Assembly (NCBI GenBank): GCA_050013875.1
Contig: JBEKEK010000001.1
Location: 62,001-126,000 of the forward strand
DNA from: Trebonia sp050013875
GTDB taxonomy: Bacteria; Actinomycetota; Actinomycetes; Streptosporangiales; Streptosporangiaceae
Direction: 5' to 3'
DNA length: 64,000 bases
This document shows, piece by piece, positions 1 to 8,214 of the stretch. The first letter of the stretch is position 1. Every line of letters begins with the position of its first letter. The position numbers and the translations under genes were made by a program. The notes under the pieces are model-generated. The model was not told the DNA's origin, made no database searches, and was given only the letters and a program-made list of their open reading frames with translations.

Positions 1-2
1 GG

Positions 3-530
3 CACGTCCGGCAGATCATCGACGAATCGGTGCGGATCGGCCGGGTCGTCTGCATCACCGATCCGGCCGCCGCCGCCGACCGTGACGCCCGCATGCGCCG
101 GGAGCCCGCGCTTGAGTCCCCGATCCTGCCCGCTCTCGGCCCCGGCGTCCTGTCGTCGCGGCCAAGCACGCTGGCTGGCCGGCTGTCGGTGCAGCCGTCG
201 GTGCGGAGGATGTCGGGGCCGCCGGACCGCCTCGACTCCGTGCTCGGCCCCGGATTCCAGTTGCTCGGCCGGGACGCCGACCCGCGTCACTTCCTCGGCC
301 CGCGCGGCGCCGGGCTGGTTGAACGGCTCGGCATCCGGACGGCCGGCATTGGCCGGACGGCGGCCGCCCCGGTGCAGGACGTGACCGGGGCCTGGTGCGA
401 CTGGATGGAGGCGGCGGGTGCCGGGGTGGTCCTGGTCCGGCCGGACCACTACGTCTTCGGCTCTTCGGCCAGCCCGGACGCGGCCGGGGAGCTGCTCGCC
501 GAACTGGAGGACCGGCTGTGCCTCACCTGA
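3..530 (+). CDS. FAD-dependent aromatic hydroxylase, C-terminal part (MhpA-like), partial at window edge
   Basis: The gene enters from the left edge; reading frame 3 is open from the first base (HVRQIIDESVRIGRVVC) and stops at 530. About 175 residues are visible. The IGRVVC stretch is the end of the FAD-binding domain of MhpA/PHBH-type monooxygenases. The segment LGPGFQLLGRDADPRHFL through VLVRPDHYVFG matches the thioredoxin-like C-terminal domain of 3-(3-hydroxyphenyl)propionate hydroxylases and related phenol or polyketide hydroxylases. The FAD-binding GxGxxG motif lies outside the window, so the exact substrate class is open. It overlaps the next gene by 13 nt, suggesting translational coupling with a hydrolase in an aromatic-degradation operon. 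Confidence 0.85.
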   Translation, partial: HVRQIIDESVRIGRVVCITDPAAAADRDARMRREPALESPILPALGPGVLSSRPSTLAGRLSVQPSVRRMSGPPDRLDSVLGPGFQLLGRDADPRHFLGPRGAGLVERLGIRTAGIGRTAAAPVQDVTGAWCDWMEAAGAGVVLVRPDHYVFGSSASPDAAGELLAELEDRLCLT

Positions 531-1642
531 CCGTGCCCGGGCCCGGGCTGCCAGGCCCCGCTCCGGGCGGGGCGGGGACTCCGGACAAGGTCACCGAGGC
601 GCAGCTGCGGGCCGCGCCGCTCGAGCGGCTGCTCGACTACGGTCTTGCCCCGGCCGACGCGTTGTGCCTGCGCGACCTGGCCGGGCAGGGATGGTCCTGG
701 TCCCACGCGGGGCTCCGGCTGGCGCGCGCGCACCTGGCCGCCTGCGCGGTGGCGGATCAGCCCGGGCTGGCGGAGGTCCGCCAGCAGCACCTGCTGGCGG
801 CGGCGGTCACCGCCAACGTGGCTCAGCTGATGATGGCGGGCGACGGCGAGGAGCGCCGGGCTATCTACCGGCTGTCGGCCGGCGCCAGGGACCGCTGGCT
901 GGCCGGCCAGGGTGACCGGGCCGGCCAGCTTGAGGTACCCGGAGCCGACGGCCAGCTCGACGTGACCTGGCTGCGCCCGGCGGGCGCCGGGCGCACGCCG
1001 GTGGTGGCGATCTGGGGCGGTACCAGCGGCTGGGGCATCGTCTACCGGCGGTGCGCGCAGGCGCTGCTCGACGCCGGGCTGTCGGTGGCGCTGGTGGAAC
1101 TGCCGGGGCAGGGGATGCCGCGGCTGCTGAGCGGGCAGGTGCTCGGACCCGGCCTGTACGCCACAGCCCGCCGCCTCATCGAGGCGCTGCGCGATGCTCC
1201 GTTCAGCACCGGGCGGGTGGGGATCTGGGGCCAGAGCGCGGGCGGCCTGCTCGCCGCCCAGGTCGCCAGCCATGTCCCCCTGGTCAATGCCTGCTGCGTG
1301 ACCAGCGGCCCGGGCAGCATGGCGGGTGGGGTCCGGCAGTCCTCCCGACAGCGGCAGCTCTGGGCGGACATGCTCGGCCGCCCCCCGGCTGACCCGCCGG
1401 AACTGGGCGAGGAGTTCAGCTTCGGCCCCAAGCAGCGCATTGGCTGCCCGCTGCTGGTCGTCCACGGCGGCCGCGATCCCCTGGTCACCGAGGCCGAGGC
1501 GGCCGCGTTCGCGGCGGCCGGACCGGAGCCAAGCAGCCTCGTCGTCTGGCCGCACGAGGGGCATTGCGTCTACGGCCGGGCCCAGGAACGCGATGTGCTG
1601 GTGGCCGCCTGGTTCCGCGGCGTACTCAAGCGGCCAGCTTGA
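518..1642 (+). CDS. alpha/beta hydrolase (FrsA/DHPON-hydrolase-like esterase or C-C hydrolase)
   Basis: A 374-residue protein if the GTG at 518 is used; this start overlaps the end of the upstream hydroxylase, while the longer reading (from 395) is mostly shadow sequence. A helical N-terminal cap of about 140 residues precedes a classical hydrolase core. The nucleophile elbow is GQSAGG with Ser240, the acid is probably Asp320 (GGRDPLV) and the base His349 (HEGHC). The cap-plus-core layout resembles 2,6-dihydroxypseudooxynicotine hydrolase and FrsA-type proteins. Lying between a ring hydroxylase and a VOC dioxygenase, it could cleave the ring-fission product of a meta-cleavage pathway; that role is inferred from context only. 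Confidence 0.8.
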   Translation: MPHLTVPGPGLPGPAPGGAGTPDKVTEAQLRAAPLERLLDYGLAPADALCLRDLAGQGWSWSHAGLRLARAHLAACAVADQPGLAEVRQQHLLAAAVTANVAQLMMAGDGEERRAIYRLSAGARDRWLAGQGDRAGQLEVPGADGQLDVTWLRPAGAGRTPVVAIWGGTSGWGIVYRRCAQALLDAGLSVALVELPGQGMPRLLSGQVLGPGLYATARRLIEALRDAPFSTGRVGIWGQSAGGLLAAQVASHVPLVNACCVTSGPGSMAGGVRQSSRQRQLWADMLGRPPADPPELGEEFSFGPKQRIGCPLLVVHGGRDPLVTEAEAAAFAAAGPEPSSLVVWPHEGHCVYGRAQERDVLVAAWFRGVLKRPA

Positions 1643-1706
1643 CCGGGTTCCGTGCGGTTACTATTGTTCCATAGACCAGAACCTATTCTGCAGTGTGGAC
1701 GGTCAA

Positions 1707-2279
1707 ATGGACAACGGCAATCCCGTGCCCAGCATCGCTGAACTCGGCCATGTCGGCGTGCGCTGCTTCGACACCGAGGCCCAGGTGCGCTTCTACACCA
1801 CGATCCTCGGGCTCACGGTCACCGATCACGACCCTGAGCTCGGGACCTGGTTCCTGTCCGCCCGGCCCGGCTCCGAGCACCACGAGCTGCTGCTTACCGG
1901 CGGCCGCGACGCCGCCCGGGAGGCGAGGCTGATCCAGCAGATCTCCTTCCGCTGCCCCGGCCTGGCCGACGTCCAGGCCTTCTACCGGCGCCTGGTGGAG
2001 GCCGCGGTGCCCATCGACATGACCGTCTCGCACGGCAACGCGGTCGGCTGCTACTTCTACGACCCCGAGGGCAACCGCTGCGAGGTCTACTGGCAGACCG
2101 GGCTGGCAGCCCGCCAGCCCTTCGTCCAGCCCGTCGACCTGTCCGCGGACCCGGCCGACCTGCTGGCCGACGTGGCCGACGGCGCCCGCCGTTACGGCCA
2201 GGATGGCTACGTCACCGACGACTACGCCGACCGCACCAAAAACCCGGCCGCATACCCAGTACCCGAGTCAGCTCCGTGA
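1707..2279 (+). CDS. VOC-family protein, one-domain extradiol-dioxygenase-like
   Basis: A 190-residue protein; ATG at 1707 is chosen, an in-frame GTG at 1695 is the alternative. Two beta-alpha-beta-beta-beta modules are visible, with His15 (GHVGV) as the first metal ligand, Glu126 (NRCEVYW) as the last, and the typical YFYDPEGN turn before it. Where most extradiol dioxygenases carry the second-module His, this protein reads LIQQISF, so a Gln would occupy the site. It could still be a ring-cleavage dioxygenase, or another VOC enzyme using Gln as a ligand. It follows the hydrolase by about 65 bp on the same strand and converges with the nitronate monooxygenase gene. Confidence 0.75.
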   Translation: MDNGNPVPSIAELGHVGVRCFDTEAQVRFYTTILGLTVTDHDPELGTWFLSARPGSEHHELLLTGGRDAAREARLIQQISFRCPGLADVQAFYRRLVEAAVPIDMTVSHGNAVGCYFYDPEGNRCEVYWQTGLAARQPFVQPVDLSADPADLLADVADGARRYGQDGYVTDDYADRTKNPAAYPVPESAP

Positions 2280-2302
2280 TCGCCGGCGCGCAGACCTGAA
2301 TC

Positions 2303-3355
2303 TCATTGAGCCGGCCGGCCGTAGCGGCCGGCTGCCTCGCTGAGGGCCGCCAGGGCCTCGTCCCAGAGGTCACGGACAAGGTCAGCCGCGGGGGCGGTGG
2401 CCGTCAGCGGGTAGGCCTGGCCGGCCCACAGGTTCACGTAGTCCGCCAGGCCGGCCTGGCGGGCCGCCTTCCGCATCGGCGACGTGAGGTGGTGCACCTC
2501 GGGGTAGGCGGCGGGTGCGGAACCCGAGTGGGCGCGCAGGAAGTCGTTCTCGATCCCGCGCGCGGTCCGGCCGCTGAACGCCCGGGTGAGCCCGGTCGGG
2601 GCCTCTTGGTGCAGCGCGGACCGGTGCACCGGTGCGGTCGCCGCCTCGGCGGAGTCGAGGAAGGCGGTGCCGAGGGCGGCGGCCCTGGCGCCAAGGCACA
2701 GCACCGCGGCGATCGCCTGGCCGGTCGCGATGCCGCCGCCCGCCACTACCGGCGTGCCCACCCGGGCGGTGATGAGCTGCAGCAGCGCGATGAGCCCGAT
2801 CGCCTCCCCGGGGGCGTCGCTGGTCCCGCCCCGGTGCCCGCCCGCCTCATACCCCTGGGCAACCAGCAGGTCCGCGCCCGCGGCGGCCGCCCGGCGGGCC
2901 TCGTCCAGGCTGGTGACCGTCACCCAGACTTCGGTTCCGCGGGCACGCAGACCGGCGATGACATCCTCGCCAGGGATGCCGAAGGTGAACGACACCACGG
3001 CGGCCGGGGCGCCCATCAGATACCCGATCTTGGCGTCCCAGTCGTCGTCGTCGTGCCGCGGCTCGCCCAGCGGCGCGCCGACGCCAGTCACGTGGCCCTC
3101 GATCTCCGCCGCGAACTGGCGCACCCCGGCCGCGTCGCCGGCGGGCCCGGGAACGAACACGTTCACGCCGAATGGGCGTCCGGTGAGCTCGCGCGTACGG
3201 CGGCACCGGTCTGCCAGCTCCGCCCCGGACAGGTAGCCGGAGGCGAGAAAGCCCAGTCCGCCCGCGTTGCTCACGCCGGCCGCCAGCTCCGGCGTGGACG
3301 GCCCGCCCGCCAGCGGTGCCAGCACGATCGGGATGTCGCAGCTGTCGAGGATCAT
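2303..3355 (-). CDS. nitronate monooxygenase / NPD-family flavoprotein
   Basis: A 350-residue TIM-barrel flavoprotein of the 2-nitropropane dioxygenase/FabK-like group. The N-terminal IVLAPLAGGPSTPELAAGV segment, the VVSFTFG strand, and QGYEAGGHRGG with the catalytic-position His174 are characteristic. GGG and GT phosphate-binding segments (VVAGGGIATG, AALGTAF) follow. The start at 3355 is preferred over an ATG 15 nt upstream because GGAGG lies 8 nt before it, partly within the upstream ATG-GAG. Members oxidise alkyl nitronates or act as enoyl reductases or quinone reductases in catabolic clusters. It is divergent from the P450 operon and shares its AT-rich promoter region. Confidence 0.85.
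   Translation of the reverse strand: MILDSCDIPIVLAPLAGGPSTPELAAGVSNAGGLGFLASGYLSGAELADRCRRTRELTGRPFGVNVFVPGPAGDAAGVRQFAAEIEGHVTGVGAPLGEPRHDDDDWDAKIGYLMGAPAAVVSFTFGIPGEDVIAGLRARGTEVWVTVTSLDEARRAAAAGADLLVAQGYEAGGHRGGTSDAPGEAIGLIALLQLITARVGTPVVAGGGIATGQAIAAVLCLGARAAALGTAFLDSAEAATAPVHRSALHQEAPTGLTRAFSGRTARGIENDFLRAHSGSAPAAYPEVHHLTSPMRKAARQAGLADYVNLWAGQAYPLTATAPAADLVRDLWDEALAALSEAAGRYGRPAQ
2309..2333. terminator. hairpin between convergent genes
   Basis: A perfect 9-bp inverted repeat (AGCCGGCCG, 7-nt loop, CGGCCGGCT) sits just downstream of the VOC stop and inside the last codons of the convergent flavoprotein gene. No T-run follows, so it is at best a GC-type terminator or mRNA 3'-end stabiliser. 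Confidence 0.35.
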
Positions 3356-3472
3356 GCTCCCATCCTCCACCCGCAGGGCAGGCCCGCACCGTGGCGTTGG
3401 TCACGAGAATCACCGGCCGCGATCTTAGATCCGTAGGCAGCAACGGCCCGGCCGACGGCCCACCAGATTAAC

Positions 3473-3489
3473 TTTACATAGCGAACTAA
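3473..3489 (+). promoter_or_regulatory. candidate MarR operator S1 (TTTACATAGCGAACTAA)
   Basis: An AT-rich element in a very GC-rich context, located between the divergent flavoprotein and P450 genes. It closely matches elements at 13583, 25711 and 30170 (consensus about TTAACATAGCTAACTAA). The operon it precedes ends with a MarR-family gene, which suggests autoregulation. Assignment as an operator is an inference from recurrence and position. Confidence 0.5.
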
Positions 3490-3571
3490 TGAGTCTAACT
3501 TGGGGGTTGAGCTTGCGCGGGACGACGTCGGCACCGCCTCGCGCTCGAGGCATCGGTAGGGGTTGTTGCGT

Positions 3572-4828
3572 ATGGACCAGTCGAAGAGCCTTGCGGACCG
3601 CGTGGACCTGCTGCTTGCCGGGGACCCGGTGCAGCTCGCGGAGCCGTTCGAGACATGGAACGAGCTCCGCGAGACGCATCCGGTGCTGCGCCGCAACGGC
3701 CTGGTGGTGCTGAGCACCCACGCCGATGTGCGAGAGATGCTCGGCGACAACCACGTGCTCTACAGCCGGGCCGACACCCGTTACACCGAGCGGTACCGGC
3801 AGGCGCGGGCGGGTTTCAGCCCGCACGGCCAACAGGCCTTCGACGACGTGCTCGACCTGGAGTTCAACCAGATCGTGCGGATGGACCCGCCCAGCCACCC
3901 GCGGGTGCGGAAGGTCGTCACGCCGCCGTTCTCGGCGCGTAACCTCGCGCGCGAGATGGAAGGCAGCGTCCGGGCCAGGGTCAAGGAGATGGTCGATGAA
4001 CTGCCATCTGCTGGAAGCGTGGTCGACTTCAAGCGGTTCGCTTACACGCTGCCGCTGAAGGTGCTCGGCGATCTGCTCGGCATACCGCTTGAGGATCTCG
4101 ACGACGTGCATGAGTGGGCGCACAAGATCGCCGAGAACAAGAATAATTCCGATTCCGAAGCCGCGGCCGTCGAAGCCGACCAAGCCTATCTGGGCCTGGT
4201 GGGTTATATCGAGGAGCTAGTCGCACGCCAGCAGGCCTCGGGGGACACCACCGGGCTGGTCGCCGCCCTCATCGCCGCGAAGAACAACACGACGATCAAC
4301 CATGGCGAGATGATCTCGATGCTCGCGCTGATGATTTTCGCGGGCCACGAGACCACCAGCAACCTCCTCGCGATCGGCACGCTTGAGCTGCTCAATCACC
4401 GTGACCAGTGGGAGCTGCTTTGCGCCGACCCGTCGCTGACAGAGACCGCGGTCGAGGAATTGCTCCGCTACGTGTCTCCCGCACACTTCGCGCAGGTCAC
4501 TGCCATCCGGCCACGCGAGCGGTCCGGGGTGCTGATCGAGCCCGGTGACGTCGTCGTCGGCGTCATGGCGGCGGCGAACCGCGATCCCGCAGTCTTCGAG
4601 CGGCCTGACCAGCTCGACATCCTCAGGCCGGATAGCCGCAATCATGTATCTCTGGGTATGGGGCCGCACTTCTGCCTGGGCGCCGGGTTGGCGCGGATGG
4701 AGGCGGCGGCCATGCTGCGCGCACTGGTGGAGCGCTACCCGTCTATGCGGCTGGCTGGCGAGCCGACCGAGTGGGGCGGACGCGCGCTGCGCACGCCGAT
4801 CACCTTGCCGGTCGAGATCGGGGCGTAG
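3572..4828 (+). CDS. cytochrome P450 (first of two)
   Basis: A 418-residue soluble bacterial P450. Visible motifs are the I-helix AGHETT (257-262), the K-helix ExxR (Glu296 to Arg299) and the haem loop MGPHFCLG with the axial thiolate Cys368. The ATG at 3572 is preferred; GGTAGGGG lies 9 nt upstream, and the upstream TTG is less convincing. It uses electrons from a ferredoxin; the only one in the window is the 3Fe-4S ferredoxin at 25.7-25.9 kb. It begins a three-gene operon with a PRISE-type reductase (7-nt gap) and a MarR regulator. Hydroxylation of a terpenoid or steroid skeleton is plausible from context but not demonstrated by the sequence. Confidence 0.92.
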   Translation: MDQSKSLADRVDLLLAGDPVQLAEPFETWNELRETHPVLRRNGLVVLSTHADVREMLGDNHVLYSRADTRYTERYRQARAGFSPHGQQAFDDVLDLEFNQIVRMDPPSHPRVRKVVTPPFSARNLAREMEGSVRARVKEMVDELPSAGSVVDFKRFAYTLPLKVLGDLLGIPLEDLDDVHEWAHKIAENKNNSDSEAAAVEADQAYLGLVGYIEELVARQQASGDTTGLVAALIAAKNNTTINHGEMISMLALMIFAGHETTSNLLAIGTLELLNHRDQWELLCADPSLTETAVEELLRYVSPAHFAQVTAIRPRERSGVLIEPGDVVVGVMAAANRDPAVFERPDQLDILRPDSRNHVSLGMGPHFCLGAGLARMEAAAMLRALVERYPSMRLAGEPTEWGGRALRTPITLPVEIGA

Positions 4829-4834
4829 CGCACG

Positions 4835-5977
4835 GTGAGCGGCGAAGTACTCGTGGTGGGCGCCAGCGGCCTGGTCGGAACCGCCGCGGTGAACTCCTTC
4901 ATCCGGGACGGCTGGTCGGTGACGGCGGTGTCCAGGCGGCGCCCGGAGATCGAGAGCAGCGGGATCACCGGGAGCGGTGGCGAATTCAGGCACCTGGCGA
5001 TCGATCTCCGCGACCGGTCCGCCTGCGCCGCGGCGGTCGCGGCCCTGCCGGACGTCGCTTGCCTGGTTTACGCGGCTTCCTACGAGAAGCCCGGCCTCGT
5101 CGCGGGCTGGGCCGACCCTGAGCAGATGCTCGCCAACAAGGCGATGCTCGAGAACGTGCTCGCCCCGCTGGCCGTGACCGGGTCGCTTCGGCACGTCAGC
5201 CTGATGCAGGGCACCAAGGCGTACGGCGTGCACCTGCACCGGATCCCGCTTCCTGCCCGTGAGGACGCGCCGCGCGACCCGCACGAGAACTTCTACTGGC
5301 TGCAGGAGGACTATCTGACGGAAACGGCCGCGTCCCACGGCTTCGACTGGACGGTCCTGCGCCCGGTCGGCATCGTCGGACCTGGCTATGGCTCGGCCTA
5401 CAGCACTCCCCCGGTTATCGGCGTCTTCGCCGCGATCTGCCTCGAGGAGTCCATCCCGTTCGCCTTCCCTGGCGGCGACATCTTTCCCGCGCGCCAGGTG
5501 GTGGACGCCCGGATCGTCGGGGACGCACTGCGCTGGGCGGCGACTGCCCCGGCCGCTCGCGGCCAGCACTTCAACCTGACCAACGGTGAGGTGTTCTGCT
5601 GGCAGGAGCTGTGGCCGTCCTTCGCCCGCCAGTTCGGGCTTGAGGCGGCGGAGCCGCGTCCGCTGAGCTTGGGAGCGTTCCTGCCCGGCCATGCGAAGAC
5701 CTGGCAGCGCATCGCCGAGGCCGGTGGGCTGCGCGTGACTTCGCTCGATGCCGTCCTCGGACAGTCGCATTTCTATGCCGATTACACCTTTGGCTACGGT
5801 GCCACCACTCCGGCACCGCCCGCGCTGGTCAGTGACGTCAAGATCAGGCAAGCCGGCTTCGGCGCCGTGATGAACACCGAGGAGACATTCCGCTGGGCCT
5901 TTGACGGGCTCATCGACGGCCGCGTGCTGCCGCGACCGGCTGAGCCGGCCCCGAGCGCGAAGGATCCGGCCAGATGA
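4835..5977 (+). CDS. SDR-family reductase of the PRISE (progesterone 5-beta-reductase/iridoid synthase-like) group
   Basis: A 380-residue extended SDR starting at GTG 4835, 7 nt after the P450 stop. The NADP-binding glycine motif is GASGLVG (9-15). Two signatures of the plant and bacterial PRISE enzymes are present: QGTKAYG with the catalytic-position Lys128, and NFYWLQED (152-159), the counterpart of the NFYYxxED motif carrying the active-site Tyr. Such enzymes perform 1,4-reduction of enones, for example delta-4-3-ketosteroids or 8-oxogeranial. Placement between a P450 and a MarR regulator supports enone reduction within a catabolic route. Its end overlaps the MarR start by ATGA. Confidence 0.82.
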   Translation: MSGEVLVVGASGLVGTAAVNSFIRDGWSVTAVSRRRPEIESSGITGSGGEFRHLAIDLRDRSACAAAVAALPDVACLVYAASYEKPGLVAGWADPEQMLANKAMLENVLAPLAVTGSLRHVSLMQGTKAYGVHLHRIPLPAREDAPRDPHENFYWLQEDYLTETAASHGFDWTVLRPVGIVGPGYGSAYSTPPVIGVFAAICLEESIPFAFPGGDIFPARQVVDARIVGDALRWAATAPAARGQHFNLTNGEVFCWQELWPSFARQFGLEAAEPRPLSLGAFLPGHAKTWQRIAEAGGLRVTSLDAVLGQSHFYADYTFGYGATTPAPPALVSDVKIRQAGFGAVMNTEETFRWAFDGLIDGRVLPRPAEPAPSAKDPAR

Positions 5978-6432
5978 CCGCGATGCAGGAGGATGCCGAT
6001 TCGCGCATCCAGGATGACGACCTGGCGCGGCTGCGGATGGCGCTTGGCAGGCTGGGGCGGGTGCTGCGCCAGCAGACTGACGACAGCCTTAGCTACCCCT
6101 TGATGTCCCTGCTCTTCAGCATCGTCCGCGACCAGCCGGTGTCGGCCGGGGAACTGGCTATGGCCGAGGGAGTGAGTCCGCCATCGGTGACCCGGTCGCT
6201 CAACCGGCTGATCGAGCTTGGCTACGTGTCACGGAAGTCGGATCCGGCCGACCGGCGGGCCGCGCTGATCTCGCTGACGGCCAGGGGCATGCGGGAGCGG
6301 GATCACATACTCAAGAGCCGTGAGGTGTGGCTGACACAGCACCTGGACCGGCTGACCGACAGCGACATCGGCAGGCTGCTGGATGCGCTCCCGGCCCTTG
6401 AGCGCCTGTGCGACCCGGCGCTGCCGGCCTGA
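5974..6432 (+). CDS. MarR-family transcriptional regulator (paralogue 1)
   Basis: A 152-residue MarR protein coupled to the reductase by ATGA. The winged-helix core is clear: GVSPPSVTRSLNRLIELGYV is the recognition-helix region and SDPADRRAALISLTARG the wing with the conserved DRR. It is strikingly similar to the MarR protein at 27.4 kb (shared RLRM-LGRLGR-LRQQ, SLLF-I, GVSPPSVTRSL, DDRRAA- and REVWL-HL-RL). Both probably bind the same kind of site; one candidate lies in this operon's own promoter (3473-3489). The ligand is likely a pathway CoA thioester or the parent compound, which is inference. Confidence 0.9.
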   Translation: MTAMQEDADSRIQDDDLARLRMALGRLGRVLRQQTDDSLSYPLMSLLFSIVRDQPVSAGELAMAEGVSPPSVTRSLNRLIELGYVSRKSDPADRRAALISLTARGMRERDHILKSREVWLTQHLDRLTDSDIGRLLDALPALERLCDPALPA

Positions 6433-6478
6433 CCGGGTAGCCCAGGCCGGGCTGCCGGGATTCGTCACAACGTGACGA
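6433..6478. terminator. two hairpins between convergent operons
   Basis: The 32-bp gap between the MarR stop and the P450 stop holds an imperfect GC hairpin (AGCCC/GGGCT core). It is followed by a perfect 7-bp stem TCGTCAC-AAC-GTGACGA at 6462-6478 that spans the last P450 codons. The position between convergent transcription units suits a bidirectional terminator, though there is no U-tract. Confidence 0.4.
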
Positions 6479-7709
6479 GAAGCCTTTCGACGGAGCGCAT
6501 CTTTATCCCCTTCCACGCGGGGGTGAACCCGTCAGCGAGGCGCATGCCGGGAAAGCGGTCCATGAGCATGCTGGCGGCCACTTCGAGCTGGCTCTTGGCG
6601 AGCATGGCGCCGAGGCAGAAATGCCGGCCGCCGCCGAACGCGAAGTGTTCACCGGAATTGGAGAAGACCTTGCCGTGGTTGAGGTCGGTCCTGGCCGGGT
6701 CGAACTCGTCAGGATGGCCGAACCGCCGCTCGTCACGATTGGCCGAGGCGATCAGCAGCAATACCAGCGAGCCGGCCGGTATCCGTACTCCGTGCAGTTC
6801 GACGTCCTCGGTAACCTTGCGGCTGTTCAGCTGCGACGGTGGGGTGAAACGCAGGGTCTCGCTGATCGCCGGGGTGAGCTTGGAGCGGTCATCCCGTACC
6901 GCCGAGAACAGCTCAGGCCGGGACAGCAGATGCGTGAACAGACTGGCCAGCGTCTTGCCGGTGGTCTCCGAGCCGGCGTTCAGCAGTTGCGTGGTGTGGG
7001 TCTTGATCTCGATGTCATCGAGCTTCTCGCCGCCGATTTCGGCCGTGACCAGCGCTGAGATGAGATCGGGACCGGGATTCCTTCGCCGGTCCGCGATGAC
7101 CGGCGTGAGGTAGTCCCACAACTCGGCCGTGGCCTGACGGCCGAGCCGGTCGGCCTCCGGGTCGGTGCCGAAGGCGGCCGAGAAGTTCGTGTGCGCCGTA
7201 TACCAGGCGAAGAACCGGCCGTAATCCTCGTGCGGCAGCCCGAGCATGTCGCTGATCACGTAAACGGGCAGGTAGTAGCCGAAATCGCCAAGGAGATCAA
7301 CCGTCTGGCCCGGCTCGAACCGCTTGGCCAGGTGATGCACCGCGTCCTCGGTCACCCGGTCGAGGAGGGCCGCGGCGTTGCGGGCGATGACCGACATCCA
7401 GCTCTCCAGCCCCTTGCCGCGGAAGTACGGCGACACCAGAGCCCGCTTCCTGGTGTGTTCCGCACCGTCCATCTGCAGGAGCGACCGCCCGAAGACGGGC
7501 TGGAGCAGTCTCTCGTAGCTCTGCGAGCTGTAGACCGGGTTGCGGTAGGCCGCCGCGACATCGGCGTGCCTGCTGATGAAGTACCCGTTGAAATCCGCGT
7601 CGAAATGCACGGGCGCCTCCGCCCGCAGGGCGCGGTAATAGGCGTACGGATCCGCGTCGACCTCGTCGGAAAGGAACGCGGGGAAACCGGTGGCGTGCGT
7701 CGCTTCCAT
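6465..7709 (-). CDS. cytochrome P450 (second of two)
   Basis: A 414-residue P450. The I-helix AGSETT (245-250), ExxR (Glu284 to Arg287) and haem loop FGGGRHFCLG with Cys365 are intact. The ATG at 7709 is preferred because GAGGCAGG lies just upstream; a GTG 30 nt further out is unlikely. It is the last gene of a six-gene minus-strand operon that starts with an acyl-CoA dehydrogenase near 13.2 kb, so it probably acts on the same substrate class as the CoA-pathway genes before it. Sequence similarity to the P450 at 3572 is low outside core motifs, suggesting a different position or intermediate is oxidised. Confidence 0.92.
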   Translation of the reverse strand: MEATHATGFPAFLSDEVDADPYAYYRALRAEAPVHFDADFNGYFISRHADVAAAYRNPVYSSQSYERLLQPVFGRSLLQMDGAEHTRKRALVSPYFRGKGLESWMSVIARNAAALLDRVTEDAVHHLAKRFEPGQTVDLLGDFGYYLPVYVISDMLGLPHEDYGRFFAWYTAHTNFSAAFGTDPEADRLGRQATAELWDYLTPVIADRRRNPGPDLISALVTAEIGGEKLDDIEIKTHTTQLLNAGSETTGKTLASLFTHLLSRPELFSAVRDDRSKLTPAISETLRFTPPSQLNSRKVTEDVELHGVRIPAGSLVLLLIASANRDERRFGHPDEFDPARTDLNHGKVFSNSGEHFAFGGGRHFCLGAMLAKSQLEVAASMLMDRFPGMRLADGFTPAWKGIKMRSVERLLVTL

Positions 7710-7758
7710 TGACCTGCCTCTTTCTTGCCGTTTGATCACGTGAATCTGACGTTCCGCG

Positions 7759-8214
7759 TCAGGCCAGGCGCCACTGCGGAGCGGCGATCTCGGGGCTGAA
7801 CCGGTGGATGACCGCCGTCACCGGCCGGCCGATGCGGACCAGTTCGGGTGCGCAGTCCACCACGTTGCCCATGAGCCGCGGCCCCTCCTCCAAGTCGATG
7901 AGGGCGACCACGTACGGGACCCGCTCGCTGAACGGCGGAACGCCCATCTGGCGCACGACGGTGTAGCTGTAGATGACGCCCCGGCCCGCGGCCGGCCGCC
8001 AGCCGGGCGTCGCACCGCAGCGGACGCACAGGCTGCGCGGGAAGTGCTGCCGCCGCCCGCAGGCCGGGCACTCCTGTATCAGCAGCTCGCCAACGGCGGC
8101 GGCCTGCCAGTAGTGGGTATCGACCGGATCGGGAATGGGCCACGGGCCCGGCCAGTCCGGGATGTCGACGATTTCGATCGGCCCGCGTGCGCCCTGCTCC
8201 GCCAGCTCCGTCAT
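7759..8214 (-). CDS. DUF35 OB-fold zinc-ribbon protein, partner of the adjacent thiolase
   Basis: A 151-residue protein with a rubredoxin-like zinc ribbon (Cys49, Cys52, Cys63, Cys66 in CPACGRRQHF and CVRCG) followed by an OB-fold (YSYTVVRQMG, ERVPYVVALIDLEEGPRLMG). DUF35 proteins form obligate complexes with SCP2-type thiolases. In steroid side-chain degradation the Ltp2/DUF35 pair is a retro-aldolase. Here the ATG overlaps the thiolase TGA (ATGA), strongly suggesting a stoichiometric complex. Thiolysis versus aldol cleavage cannot be decided from this protein. Confidence 0.85.
   Translation of the reverse strand: MTELAEQGARGPIEIVDIPDWPGPWPIPDPVDTHYWQAAAVGELLIQECPACGRRQHFPRSLCVRCGATPGWRPAAGRGVIYSYTVVRQMGVPPFSERVPYVVALIDLEEGPRLMGNVVDCAPELVRIGRPVTAVIHRFSPEIAAPQWRLA

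Noticed and set aside
1656..1694. AT-rich stretch with TTCCATAGACCAGAA before the VOC gene, considered as another MarR-type site
   Set aside because: Matches the consensus core at too few positions to separate it from chance.
4217..5851. 544-codon minus-strand open frame opposite P450 and reductase
   Set aside because: No domain features; both plus-strand genes have intact catalytic motifs and coupled ends.
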